From Sambucus nigra (taxonomy: Eukaryota; Streptophyta; Magnoliopsida; Dipsacales; Adoxaceae): DNA of 64,000 nucleotides. Numbering within the stretch: the first letter of the stretch is position 1; each line of letters starts with the position of its first letter. Shown piece after piece: positions 1-10,889 of the stretch. Position numbers and translations under genes: made by a program. The notes beneath the pieces are model-generated. The model saw only the letters and a list, made by a program, of their open reading frames with translations, did not search any database and was not told the DNA's origin. The stretch lies in the NCBI GenBank assembly GCA_949130495.1, contig OX422217.1, positions 572,294,606 to 572,358,605 of the forward strand, given 5' to 3'.

Positions 1-175
1 AGCGATGATGCGATGGCTCCTGCAGCAAGGTCCGCTCATCCGCAACAGGCTCAAACGTATCAAAGGAGTTCTCACTCCCCAAAGCAAGAGGCGCCCTAGC
101 CCTCCACTCCACATTCGTCCAATCATCAACGGTCAACCACTCCTGGTGGACTGCAGTGCTCATAAAAGCGGCCAT
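1..175 (-). CDS. Antisense ORF of Tat/Ogre-like element, copy A (partial)
   Basis: An ATG at 175-173 on the minus strand opens a frame of about 58 codons that stays open to the window edge, so its 3' part is missing. It begins MAAFMSTAVHQEW. No domain is recognisable in this stretch. A TATA box (269-278) lies about 95 bp upstream of the ATG. The ORF points away from the long plus-strand LTR to its right. This is the layout known from Tat-lineage elements that carry an extra antisense ORF between pol and the 3' LTR. The related copy near 8.3-9.4 kb is in the same position and orientation. The protein's function is unknown, and the assignment rests on layout. Confidence 0.45.
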   Translation of the reverse strand, partial: MAAFMSTAVHQEWLTVDDWTNVEWRARAPLALGSENSFDTFEPVADERTLLQEPSHHR

Positions 176-268
176 TTCTTGACGATCGAAATGCTAGAAC
201 GATTTGCAGAAGAATCGCAGAGAGAGAGAAAGCAAAGAAACTGTGAAAAAAATGAGGGGATTCACCCC

Positions 269-278
269 CTTTATATAG
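269..278 (-). promoter_or_regulatory. TATA box of the antisense ORF
   Basis: The minus strand reads CTATATAAAG here, followed by a purine/pyrimidine-rich leader and the first ATG at 175. It is a good plant TATA match at a sensible distance. Confidence 0.5.
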
Positions 279-757
279 GATGCCAAGCGCCATGCTGATC
301 GGCACTGACCCCTTGCCTTCCCTAGGTAGCCCAAAAGTCTGTGCCACTGCCGAATGGCACCCTTCATACTATGCCGACCGGCACCCCCATTAAATTTCGT
401 ACATAAATTTCCAGAAAATACCAAAAAGGCTCGAAAAATCCCCAAAAATTCCTAAAAATCCCACGAAGGATTCAAAGCCTTTTCACCAAGAAAAATTCAC
501 GTTCCCTCCAGCGCAACCCCTCTTTCCCAGCAAAATCCTCAAAAACCAAGTGAAAACTCCTCCAGGCAAAGCTCCGGAGGATCTCTAAGGATCACCTGAT
601 CACTTCCCCAGCGGAATTCTCTTACAGCACCCAAAATAGGTTGTTCCCCCCCCCCCAAGGTCTCCTAATGAAATAAAAGCTTCCCCAGCTATCAGCTCCC
701 CAGCTCAATCAAAATCACAAAAAACTTTCCCCAGCAAAATCAAAATCCAATCTCCAA
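279..757. other. Spacer between antisense ORF and the LTR repeat array
   Basis: This stretch has no credible ORF. It contains short motifs of the type GCCGATCGGCAC that recur upstream of the TATA boxes of LTR copies A (about 3465) and B (about 15870) and upstream of the second antisense ORF (about 9530). A run of C at about 647-657 and several CCCCAGC motifs precede the minisatellite. The exact 5' edge of the LTR cannot be placed here. Confidence 0.4.
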
Positions 758-2390
758 ATTGACCTCGGTCTTGAATCGTCACCTGAGTTGGGTCAGAATT
801 GATCCCGGTCCTCGGTCCTCACCACTTTCTAGGTCATAATTGACCTCGGTCATGGATCGTCACCTGAGTTGGGTCAGAATTGACCCCGGTCCTCGGTCCT
901 CACCACTCTTAGGTCAGAATTGACCTCGGTCTTGGATTGTCACCTGAGTTGGGTTAGAATTGACCCCGATCCTCGGTCGTCACCACTCTTTAGGTCAGAA
1001 TTGACCTCGATCTTGGATCATCACCTGAGTTGGGTCAGAATTAACCACGGTCCTCAGTCTTCACCACTCTTAGGTCAGGATTCACCTCGGTCTTGGATTG
1101 TTACCTGAGTTGGGTCAGAATTGACCTCGGTCCTCGGTCGTCACCACTCTTTAGGTCAGAATTGACCTCGGTCTTGGATCGTCACCTGAGTTGGGTCAGA
1201 ATTGATCCCGGTCCTCGGTCGTCACCCCTCTTTAGGTCAGAATTGACCTCGGTCTTGAATCGTCACCTGAGTTGGGTCAGAATTGACCCCGGTCCTCGGT
1301 CCTCACCACTCTTAGGTCAGAATTGACCTCGATCTTGGATCGTCGCCTGAGTTGGGTCAGAATTGACCCCGGTCCTCGGTTGTCACCACTCTTTAGGTCA
1401 GAATTGACCTCAGTCTTTCATCGTCACCTGAGTTGGGTCAGAATTGATCCCGGTCCTTGGTCGTCACCACTCTTTAGGTCAGAATTCACCTCGATCTTGG
1501 ATCGTCACCTGAGTTGGGTCAGAATTGACCCCGATCCTCGGTCTTCACCACTCTTAGGTCAGAATTGACCTCGGTCTTGGATTATCACCTGAGTTGGGTC
1601 AGAATTGACCTCAGTCCTCGGTCGTCACCACTCTTTAGGTCATAATTGACCTCGGTCTTGGATCGTCACCTGAGTTAGGTCAGAATTGATCCCGGCCCTC
1701 GATCGTCACCACTCTTTAGGTCAGAATTGACCTCAATCTTGGATCATCACCTGAGTTGGGTCAGAATTGACCCATGTCCTCGACCGTCACCACTCTTAGG
1801 TCAGAATTGACCTCGGTCTTGGATCGTCACCTGAGTTGGGTCAAAATTGACCCCGATCCTCGATCGTCACCACTCTTTACATCAGAATTGACCTCGGTCT
1901 TGGATCTTCACCTGAGTTGGGTCAGAATTGATCCCGGTCCTCGGTCGTCACCACTCTTTAGGTCAGAATTGACCTCGATCTTGGATCGTCACCTAAATTG
2001 GGTCAGAATTGACCCCGGTCCTCGGTCGTCACCACTCTTAGGTCAGAATTAACCTCAGTCTTGTATCATCACCTGAGTTGGGTCAGAATTGACCCCGGTC
2101 CTCAGTCATCACCACTCTTAGATCAGAATTGATCTCGGTCTTGGATCGTCACCTGAGTTGGGTCAGAATTGACCCCGGTTCTCGGTCGTCACCACTATTT
2201 AGGTCAGAATTGACCTCGGTCTTGGATCATCACCTGAGTTGGGTCAGAATTAACCCCGGTCCTCGGTCATCACCACTCTTCAGGTCAGAATTGACCTTGG
2301 TCTTGGATCGTCACCTGAGTTGGGTCAGAATTGACCCCGTTCCTCGGTCATCACCACTCTTTGGTCAGGATTGACCTCGGTTATTAGACC
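758..2390. repeat. 81-bp minisatellite, about 20 copies, dimeric unit
   Basis: The unit is about 81 bp and is itself a pair of roughly 40-bp halves. One half has GACCTCGGTCTTGGATCGTC and the other GACCCCGGTCCTCGGTCGTC, each preceded by GGTCAGAATT. Because 81 is a multiple of three, several frames stay open and give repeated peptides, but these are not genes. Each half contains TTGACC, which matches the plant W-box core. Confidence 0.9.
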
Positions 2391-2699
2391 TTCACCCTAA
2401 GCCCGCAGGATCGGCTTTGACCCACAGAATTGGTCATCCCCCAATATCACTTCAGGTCCTCAAAATCGACCTAAACCTTTGATCGTCGTTCCATCCCCAT
2501 CACACCCCTTAGGTCCTCAGAATTGGCCTCGACCCTCTGAATCGGTCATACTCCCTTAAAAGCATCATGTGGTGTCTATTCGACGGCTATCATTTGTTCT
2601 AAACTCACCTATCAAGGGGCTCTATAGACACCCCATTCTGTTACCCCCTAACTCTCCTTAGGTCCCTAGTACCTCCCCCCATCACTACAAACCTAGGTC

Positions 2700-3380
2700 A
2701 TATCCCGAGTACTGACCTAGAAGCCATCGGGCACTCCCCGGCTCAGTTTGACCCAAAAGTCAAACTCTTTATCTCGATTAAGACTGAATGAATCTTCGAA
2801 GGGCACTGAATATCCTTTCCAATGGACCGCCCGTGCGCGATTCCGACATACTATGCGGACGAACGATCTGTTTGCGTCCGAAACTTAACCTAGAGGCCAT
2901 CGGGCGCTCCCGAGATCTGTTTGACCTATGTCAACTCTTCATATCAAATGAGGATGAATGAATATTTGAAGGGAACTAAATCCCCTTTTCAACGGTCCAT
3001 CTTGTGCGCAATTTCGACTTACCATGCGGACGAACGATCCGTTTGACTCTGAGAGGTCACCGAACGCTTCCAGGGCCTGGTTGACTAAAGTCAACTCCCC
3101 AAACCGGGTCAAACTCTTTAGAATGTCGAATTACATCTCCTAACTTTTCCAACAGTCTTCCCCGTGCGTAATTTGGACTTACCATGCGGACGAACAATCC
3201 GTTTGCGTTCGAGCGATTCCCCGTCTAATGGACCGACAAACGCTTCCGAGCCACATTTTACCCAAAGTCAACTCCTGAACCCGGGAGTGTTCCAAAGGAC
3301 TTTTGAAGGTATCTAAATTACCTTTCCAACGGTCTATCCCATGCGTGATTCTAACCAACGGTTTGCCCTTGATAGCCGAT
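2700..3380. repeat. Degenerate tandem repeat of about 165 bp, four units
   Basis: Four diverged units share an order of motifs: a CGGGCGCTCCCGAG-like block, GTTTGACC with AAGTCAACTC, CCTTTCCAACGG, then ACCATGCGGACGAACGATCC. The same repeat with three or more units lies in LTR copy B at about 15230-15760. Confidence 0.7.
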
Positions 3381-3490
3381 TTTCCAAAAAGTCCTGAAAC
3401 ACGCTGCCAAATGGCAGGTTCCAGACCTTGCCTATTGGCAGGTGCCGATAGGCAGGAACGGGTCTATACCGATCGGTAGTGACCTGAGCA

Positions 3491-3499
3491 TATAAAAGG
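3491..3499 (+). promoter_or_regulatory. TATA box of LTR copy A
   Basis: TATAAAAGG follows GAGCA and a GATCGGTAGTGACC block. The equivalent in copy B is TATAAAAGT at 15891. Transcription would run rightwards. Confidence 0.6.
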
Positions 3500-4738
3500 A
3501 GGCCTTCACCTTATTTGCAAGAGGAGCCCAGATCTGATAATAACCGCTCTTAGCGAATCCCAAAAACCTCTCTCGAAGGCAGCGTGATTTCAACCTCCAA
3601 ATCCTTTTTTTCCTTCCCTTTTTCATCATCCTTTTCATCAAACTTGGTGAATTATCCACTATCCATCATCATCCAAGTGCAAGGGCTGCTCTCCAACATT
3701 CAATATCAAGCTCAAGCTCTTCAAGAAGGTCCAACTTTCTCAATCTCTCTCTTAAATTCTCTTAAATTCTCAATAACTTGTTTTCTCACTTAGCACTTTT
3801 ATTATCTCATCTCACACATCCTAATATACTTTTTTATTTAGTATTATTGCACATCTCTTATTTTCATATAAATAAAACCCAAAAAACAAGGAAAAAAAGG
3901 GTTTGCTCATAAATTCCAAATAGGGATTCTCATACTTTTTCTCACACTTTTCTCACAACTAAAACACTTTTTTTACACACACACATACACTTACAAATAA
4001 GAGATACCCCATTTTGATTTATGGGATAAACCCCACCCCTCGTTTTGTATGCGAACTACGTGGACTTTGATGCCTTTATAGGCTACGTAGGCGCCTCGGG
4101 GTAAAACCCGAGACTCGAGTCCTCTCTCTCACCTTTTCTTTTACTTCCTATTTTCTCTAAATCTAATCTTCCTATATTTTATATACTTGCCCTTAGTGAC
4201 GTATTGCTCCATATGCGTTATCGTTCCATTATAACGATCAACGTAAGGGTAATCGCGTAAATCTTATTTTTCTAATATTATTCTTATATCTTCCTACGGA
4301 TGACTCGCTTTATCTTTTCCATGATACAAGTCCAGGATTCCTACCTCCATTATATATATATATATATACACACACACATGCACACATATCACGGGGGGAA
4401 ATATAAAGGAAAATAGCAAATATCCATGAGAGACCGAAAGGGCGGAATGGGTGCCTAACACCTTCCCATTTCGTAACTAAGCCTCCAAACCCTTCTCAAA
4501 TCATTTTGGTTTCGCATGCACCAGTATGTCTTTGGATGCCATCCTTCGGGATGGCTTCCCTTTTTTCTTTTATCTGTTTTGAGTAAAATAGACTGGCGAC
4601 ACTAAATCTCTCTACATTTTTACACCTCATCTCAAAAAGGACGCAGTCGAAGCGCCTCCGAGAGGGATGCGCGGGACCCGAAGGATCCTCTCGCTTCGCG
4701 CGCCCGCCCCAGCACAGCGAGGATCGGGGATGGCCACA

Positions 4739-5049
4739 AAATTTTTCAAAAATTTTATCAAAATAAAATCTTGTTGAATTTTTCAAAAATTTTCATATAA
4801 AAAACCAATACAAAAAGTATATGTCAACACACTAGCAAATATATATCATGAAACCACAACTAGTGTATGACAAAAATCATGCAAGAAATCAACGATATGA
4901 AATAGCAAGTGATGAATCATGTGCAAGCATGTGAGAATAAAAACATCTAAAGTCTAACGTATCCAAAAGTGATTTCCTAACCCAAACAGATGTGACACGT
5001 CGACACGGGGTTTTGGGAACCAACAAAATACTAGACTTAGACTTTCTAG
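4739..5049. other. AT-rich spacer after LTR copy A
   Basis: The stretch is A/T-rich with repeated AATTTTTCAAAAATTTT. From about 4950 it grades into the zinc-knuckle end of the copia fragment on the minus strand. No independent gene is visible. Confidence 0.4.
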
Positions 5050-5783
5050 GATCTCTTCTAAGATAAAAAGAAAAAAGAAAAAAGAAATGCCTATGGTGTC
5101 CTTTTCTACCACAATGTGAACATTTATAAACGGGTGGAACGACACCTATGGGTTGACCTTTTCAAACATCCTTAGGAATGGTTGACCCTCTAAAACAAAT
5201 AATGATTCTGGATTTTGCAATGGAAGAATTAAAACAAGACGATCCATTACCATCACTATACAAACTACTTGAGTCTTTGCAATCATTTTTCAACTTCAAA
5301 ATTTTAAACTCAAGCAACATATTAGACTCTTCCAAAGTTAGGGATTTCTTTTTCAAATCCATCAAACATAACAGTTTATCATGCTCACTTCAATTAAAAC
5401 AAACTTATCCCTAAGAGTCTTTTCATGTTCCGTAAAATCATCGATTAATTTTTTATCCTCGACGTCACAAAGGAGAACCCTAGAATTCTTTAAGTCCTTC
5501 AATTCTTTTTCTAAAAATAGGACTCTATCATCACTCTCCTTTTTGGCAACTTTAAAAGAATCAAAGTCAATAAAAAAATTAACAAAGTTCTCACAACAAA
5601 TATCACTTTGAGTTTGAAACCTTTGCAAATATTCAAACTTATTTTTAAAAAGAGAATCTTCTTCTTCAAAATTTTAATTCTTTTTACAAAGTTTCAGATT
5701 CAAAAGAGTTAATTTTCCCGCATTGTCGTGAACATTATCAAACTCATCTAAACTAATAAATTCAAAAGTATGAGAATCCATCG
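5050..5783 (-). pseudogene. SIRE-like Ty1/copia gag-region remnant with zinc knuckle
   Basis: Reading leftwards from an ATG at about 5783, broken frames encode a lysine/glutamate-rich coiled-coil stretch (about 5628-5165). A zinc-knuckle-like motif follows at about 5115-5075 (C-x2-C-x4-H), whose last Cys position is not preserved. This order, coiled coil then CCHC, is typical of the C-terminal Gag half in plant SIRE/Maximus-type copia elements. The usual N-terminal Gag domain, protease, integrase and RT are absent, so the element is deleted. Its primer site and LTR lie immediately to the right in the same orientation. Confidence 0.55.
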
Positions 5784-5863
5784 AGAAAACAAATCAGGAG
5801 AGGAACACAAATAACCACCAAAAAAATTGCACTACAGGATTTACACAGTCAATTAGTGTAGCA

Positions 5864-5920
5864 GGCTCTCATACCAATTTGTAAAGGGTATGCACTCGCT
5901 TTAAAAAGCTATGATACCAA
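5864..5920 (-). other. Primer binding site of the SIRE-like element, apparently duplicated
   Basis: On the minus strand TTGGTATCATAGC (5920-5908) sits two bases inside the LTR end. A second match, TGGTATGAGAGCC (5876-5864), follows about 40 bases further in. Both resemble the initiator tRNA-Met primer site TGGTATCAGAGC. The first is correctly placed and the second may be a local duplication. Confidence 0.6.
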
Positions 5921-5922
5921 TT

Positions 5923-7006
5923 TGAAGAATGCAAAATATTAATTACCATGGTGGTTTTCCCAAATTCCCTAATTTCAAACCAATTTTAGTTCATCCCTTA
6001 AAATATACAACTATGTGTCAAAACAAATCAAGTAAGCATGCAACACAAATTCAGAAAAATCCCCGAAGGGAAAAACCTTTATTTCTAGAACTTTCACAAG
6101 TTTACAAGACCATTGGCTTATATACAACCAGATAATCGCCCACAAGTGCAACGCACGGTGTCTTCGTTAAACCTTCAAAGCATCGGCTAGAAATCAGTAA
6201 TGGATCACAATCAACTATACCACAAGGACACGCAGTCCCGACACGTAGTCTTCAGCAAATAATCAACACGCAGAAGATCATCAATGACACGCAGTCATAA
6301 ACTTCATAGAGACTCACTCCACAATAGCACGCAGCTCTCGATTGTAGAGATATCACCACAAAGGATGAACAATATCAAAGTATGTTTTTTGGGTTCCAGA
6401 AAAAATCACATAAAGATTGGGATTTATTTTTGAATTTTAAACAAATTGGGTTAAAGACCCTAAAAGGAGAAAACCTAAACCTGTTGTTTTTGCTGTTTTG
6501 TGCAGAATAAAATCGTCAGGTCTCTCTATAAAAAAAGTTAGAAAATCCTATTTATAAAAGACTTAAGGCGCTGGGTAGCTCAAACGAGATAGCATGTTGT
6601 TTGAACGAGATCCACTGTCATTTGAACGACATGTGGAACTTCGCGCCACATGCCATGTCGTTTGAACGACATAGGTTGTCGTTCGAACGAGCCTTATAAA
6701 AAAATTCTTTTTTCTTTTTCTAGTAAATGCACCACCTTAAAAACTCTGAAAAATATTTTTTGACAAAAAACATTTAAAGCTCCACTCCAACACTTAGAAA
6801 ATATATTTTGAAAAATATCCTAATACTCTAAGTACATTATTAAGGTACTCTAAAACGTAACCTTATCGAAGTTAACCTTGCAGAGTATGTTTGTTGAAGA
6901 ACCTTGATTATTCGGATCCGTCTTGATGTGAATGTGATCTTGAACTTCTTTGATGGTGTAGCGGTATACGACATATAAATTGATAATGGATAAAAATGTC
7001 CTTACA
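5923..7006 (-). mobile_element. SIRE-like copia LTR (5' LTR, minus orientation)
   Basis: The LTR spans TGAAGAATG to CCTTACA, about 1084 bp. It is homologous to the solo LTR at 23035-40649. They share the CACGCAG-rich block (about 6230-6330), the AACCTTTATTT block, and the terminal TCGTATACGACATA / GTACGACATACA region. It adjoins the tRNA-Met primer site on its left. A duplication on the left was not found because the element's other end is missing. Confidence 0.65.
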
Positions 7007-7013
7007 TCAAGAG

Positions 7014-7520
7014 TTGTCGAGATTGGGCCGACTGGATCCCTTACGCCCTCTGGGGCTACCGTACTTTGGCGTGAACCTCTACTGGGGATACCCCTTACTC
7101 TCTAGTCTATGGCATGGAAGCAATCCTACCCGTGGAGCTACAAATCCCTTCGCTGTGGGTCACGCTTGAAAGCAAAGTCAAAGAGGAAGACTAGCATCAA
7201 AGCCATCTCGACAAGTTGTCACTCTTGGATGAAAGGAGGCTAAAAGATCTATATCACATACAAGATTATCATCACCGTATAGAGCAATCATTCAATAAGA
7301 GAGTCAAGGACCATGGTGTCTAAGAAGAGGACTTATCCCTTAAAGAAATTATAGAGCCCATCTGGGACCCAAAGGGAAATTCAAGACCAATTGGAGCTGC
7401 CCATATATTGTGAGGAAGATCTTATCAAGTGTCATAACTATGCTCATCGATCTTACCGGAGAAAAATGGCACGTACATTAAACTTGGACCGTCTCAAGAA
7501 ATTCTACCCCTAGTCTGAAA
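7014..7520 (+). pseudogene. Tat/Ogre integrase C-terminal remnant, copy B
   Basis: The plus strand encodes, with several stops, residues typical of the Ogre/Tat integrase tail: YALWGYRT, a TP-YSLVYGMEAILPVE block, then a long helical region and a GPY/F-like segment (about 7395-7420). This marks the end of pol for copy B. The antisense ORF and the 3' LTR follow in the order expected for the lineage. The upstream pol was lost where the SIRE-like LTR now lies. Confidence 0.65.
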
Positions 7521-8326
7521 TCTCGATCCGCTATGATTATTCTCATCATCCTTTTATTCTAAAAAAGAAAAAGAAAGAAATTCTCCATTTCCCTCTACCT
7601 ATAACTACGTGGGGCTTGATCCTCTAAAAATCCTTTTGCTTTCCAAAAATAATTTCAGAAAATTTTCAAAGCCCCAGAGGTATGTAGGTAGCTCATAACC
7701 TTTACATGATCATGGCTCCCTTCTTTTTACAAAATGCTATTCTATTCTTATCCCCGAGAACGACAGTTCATTTTAACGTATATATGAACAAAACAATTAT
7801 GTATGCCTTAGCGATTGGTATAGATAATTCAAATGCAAAACTCAACAAGAGGCACAACTAGATGATCAAAAACTCCTTTATTTCATTATTTGAAATTTCG
7901 GTACGATTACATCAGCAAAGGGAGTCAAATGACTTCCCTTGTCAGACTACCCCTACCTTCTTAAAACCCAAATAAAAACAAGTTCCACTACACCTCAAAT
8001 AACCCACAAATTATTCCCAAACACAGAAACACACCCATTACAAAATCTTCACACATCCTACCCGCAGCTGCCAGAAGAACCATCCCCATCATCACTCGTA
8101 TCCTGGAGTCCCCAAACTTCTCCCACCTGAATAGAGTGTTGCAGACGGTCCATAGAATGATAAGCCTAGACTAGCTTGGGGAAAAACACAACACCTCACT
8201 CCATGGTGTCAGATATGTAAAACCACCATTGCCCAGTCTACATAGCAAGTATCTTAGCAACTACTTTTCTCCACAACCACTTCGTGTAGTCCTGTCAGAT
8301 TCTCCTAACAGACTGGGATGGACGGT
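7521..8326. other. Spacer between pol end and antisense ORF
   Basis: No credible ORF is seen. It probably holds the convergent 3' untranslated regions of pol (plus) and of the antisense ORF (minus). Confidence 0.4.
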
Positions 8327-9420
8327 TTAACGGTCGATGATTCTCTCACAAAGAGCCAAGCTACATGCGCATATGCTCTGTCCGATCCTACACATGAAAG
8401 AAGTCCAGTGTTCATGGTGGCACAATTTGTTCCCAACCAGATTGGGGCAGAAGCCTCTCGAAAAAGTAAAAAATAGGTTTATCGGAGGCCTACCAACCGA
8501 ACATACTAGTATTCTTCTAGTTATAGAATGGGAAACAACTCCCCCCACTAAGGCACTAACCAACAAGACTTGATCCCAATGTTCCACGAACCAATTTTCC
8601 CATCTCTCAATGACCAGGCCTACACTGATGAAATAAAGTGAAGAGAAGTTTGGCACCATCGAGAAAGGATACTTAGGTGGGACCGCCATATAGAACCTCT
8701 CTGATAGCCACATGAACAGCATTATAGGGCTACCCATCATAAAGTCATAACGACCTTCCCTCCAGGCATCCATACCATTCAAAGTCTCCGCCAATATCAC
8801 CATCGCAAGATTACAACGATACGATATCTAAGAAATAATAGATCAAGTTTGGAGTCCACTAGTACTTCCCCAGTCATCAACAACAGTTTTGAAACAAGGC
8901 TCAGAATGATGGCTCCAGCATAGCCAACATCACCAACATCCTGCAAATGTACAGACCGAAGCACCATAGGAAGAGAATTCATTCCTCCCGTGACCAATGA
9001 CCTAGCTGTCGAAGGTGAAATGTGTAGAAGTCCCACCCACAGCTCCCTAGGGAACCCAGAAAATTCAGGCATAGACACTGCAATACTGGGATTTATCCTA
9101 ATCATGGAAGAAAATTCTTCATAGGTCAAACAGATTTTGTCCAACCCAAAGCGAAAAATATGGTCCTCGGGGTACCAGAACCCAACTGCCACCATCATCA
9201 TATTCCACTCTATGGGTCGATTATGCCATAAAGATACTTGCCGCATGTTGAAAGAATTGTAGTCAATGTTGTAGGATCACATCTCTTCCAAGGTTTAAAG
9301 GTAGTTTGCAAACTCAATACTACCAGGGAGAGCCATATCATAAAATAAGAAGAAAGTGAGCAAAGAAGAATGTAAAGGAGAAGGAATGTGGAAGTGTGAA
9401 GAAAAAGCTCCATCCACACC
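8327..9420 (-). pseudogene. Antisense retroelement ORF, plant mobile domain/DUF7745-like
   Basis: Two overlapping frames (9246-8797 and 8803-8327) make one broken product of at least 300 residues, with a frameshift near 8800. A stop precedes residue NMRQVSLW. The N-terminal part has W-N-RPIEWNMMMVAVGFWYP, followed by a FGLD-CLTYEEF segment. This is the pattern of plant proteins in which W-x-F is followed by LTxEEF, as in plant mobile domain and DUF7745 proteins. Those domains are often carried by Tat/Ogre retroelements. The orientation is opposite to pol and the LTR. Its function is unknown and the domain name is a judgement from motif spacing. Confidence 0.5.
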
Positions 9421-9430
9421 CCTATTTATA
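9421..9430 (-). promoter_or_regulatory. TATA box of the second antisense ORF
   Basis: The minus strand reads TATAAATAGG just upstream of a pyrimidine-rich leader and the ATGs at about 9380. The arrangement matches copy A (269-278). Confidence 0.5.
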
Positions 9431-9597
9431 CTTGAAAACTCTACCAAGTACTAAGTAATTAAAGAAAGTGCAATCAAAGCCTTGGATTGATTAGACTGGA
9501 CTGATATACCGATAGGCAGGACAAGGGTCATACTGATCGGCAACCCCTATTTTTGGGAAATCCCCTTTTTCCTTTTCTGTCAATATAAAAAACTTAA

Positions 9598-10502
9598 TGA
9601 TGATGCTGAAAATAGAACCACCAGGTAAGGTGTTTGTAAGCTCAATTCAATGTTAACAATGGTCGTATATAGTAGAAGGAGGTGAGGAGAAGAGGATCAA
9701 CTCCAGAGTATAAGTGGTTCAGTCAATTAGGCCTACGTCCACTGTGCAAGGGTGTGATTAATATCACTGTATGAGGGCTCTAATGGCCATAGATACAAAT
9801 CTCTCAAGCTTTCTCTCTCTACTGTATGCTTGGACAGAGTTTCAGCTAGGGTTGCTAATTCCGAATCTTTTACAAGGTAGAGTATGACCTCTATATATAG
9901 TGCCTGGGGGGTGTAGTGTACCCCCCAAGCATGCAATGAACATGTGCATGAGGATCGAACCAGTATGAGAATGACACCTGGCTGATCTCATGTAGATAAT
10001 GATGACCACAATATTCCCTCACGTGAGGGGAATGATTCGGTTATAACTGATTGTGTACATGTGTTCCCAACAATACATATGCTGATAAGGACTCGGCCAT
10101 CTGTGAATGGTCCCAACCTCGGCCTGGAAGAGGACGAGGTGGTGACCTTGGCTCTGCGGGAGAGCTGAGGTAAGGAATGTTGAGCTGTGATGTCGGCCTG
10201 GGCCGAGGTAATGGTAACGTAGCAGGAACATCGGTTGATCCCGAACCGAGATTGGTTATGATGATGGGATGGAAACCTCGGCCTGAACCAAGCTGAGGTT
10301 GCAAGCCTTGGATGACCGGATGGATAACCGCCCCTGTGGATTATAGAGACCTCACCTGCCGAGGTAACTAGTAATGTCGGCCTTGGCCGACCTTGCTTGG
10401 GACGAGACCGCTGGTTGATGATCTAAGGCCCTTCCAACATCGGCCATCTCCATGGCCGAAGTTGATGTCTCTGAGCCGAGGGGGTACATATAGCGCATAT
10501 CA
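9598..10502 (-). mobile_element. Solo LTR, 905 bp, flanked by CTTAA
   Basis: It begins TGATGATGCTG and ends GCGCATATCA, so the termini are TGAT/ATCA. Identical CTTAA copies lie at 9593-9597 and 10503-10507. On the minus strand there is a TATA box (CTATATATAG, about 9900-9891). Downstream of it is a GTGGACGTAGGC...GAACCAC block common in plant LTR R-U5 regions, so the LTR points left. No internal region is present. The family was not identified. Confidence 0.85.
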
Positions 10503-10810
10503 CTTAATAAAAATAATTTTTATTCTAAAGGAATTTTGAATTTCCTTATCCTTATGTTTTTACTTATTCCATTTTAAATTAAAATATTCTCTCCAATCAT
10601 TTTTAATTCTTTTTACGGTCTCAGCAGGAAAGTAAAAAAAGCATGTGCATTAGTCACTAAAACATAAATTAACAAAAAAAATCATTTCATTTGCATAGAT
10701 ATTTATTGTGTTACATCTGTTTTGCAGGAAAAATAAAACATACAACGGGACTCAGCCCTAACCCATTTTTTTCTCTCTCTCACTAACTTACATTTTCTCT
10801 CTCTCTTCAC
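10503..10810. other. AT-rich spacer right of the solo LTR
   Basis: It continues the sequence interrupted by the solo LTR. It is A/T-rich and then grades into TC-rich DNA. No gene is seen. Confidence 0.4.
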
Positions 10811-10811
10811 C

Positions 10812-10814
<3 letters not shown>

Positions 10815-10871
<57 letters not shown>
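10815..10871. repeat. (TC)n microsatellite
   Basis: An almost perfect CT/TC dinucleotide run. Minus-strand frames through it read alternating Arg-Glu and should not be called as protein. Confidence 0.95.
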
Positions 10872-10874
<3 letters not shown>

Positions 10875-10889
10875 TTCTCTCTCTTCTCC

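Larger units (their letters stand above)
640..4738 (+). mobile_element. Tat/Ogre-like LTR, copy A (5' edge uncertain)
   Basis: From about 2400 to 4738 this region is colinear with 14.7-17.08 kb. Both have degenerate repeats carrying CGGACGAACGATCCGTTT, then a TATA box, then a block with GGATAAACCCCACCCC, then CTACGTAGGCG-like sequence, and both end in GATGGCCACA. Homology stops at that terminal CA, after which the flanks differ, so 4738 is probably the LTR 3' end. Tat/Ogre LTRs of several kilobases are known. The 5' boundary and target duplication were not found. Confidence 0.6.

Noticed and set aside
920..2374. Several plus-strand frames of 62-92 codons with repeated LSWVRIDPGPRSSPLF
   Set aside because: They arise because the minisatellite period is a multiple of three. 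There is no start context or homology, so they are not genes.
4592..4608. TGGCGACACTAAATCTC after GAGTAAAATAGAC as a primer binding site
   Set aside because: It resembles Tat/Ogre primer sites, but homology between copies A and B continues about 140 bp past it to GGCCACA, and copy B is a 3' LTR. I left it unassigned; an alignment with an intact element would settle it.
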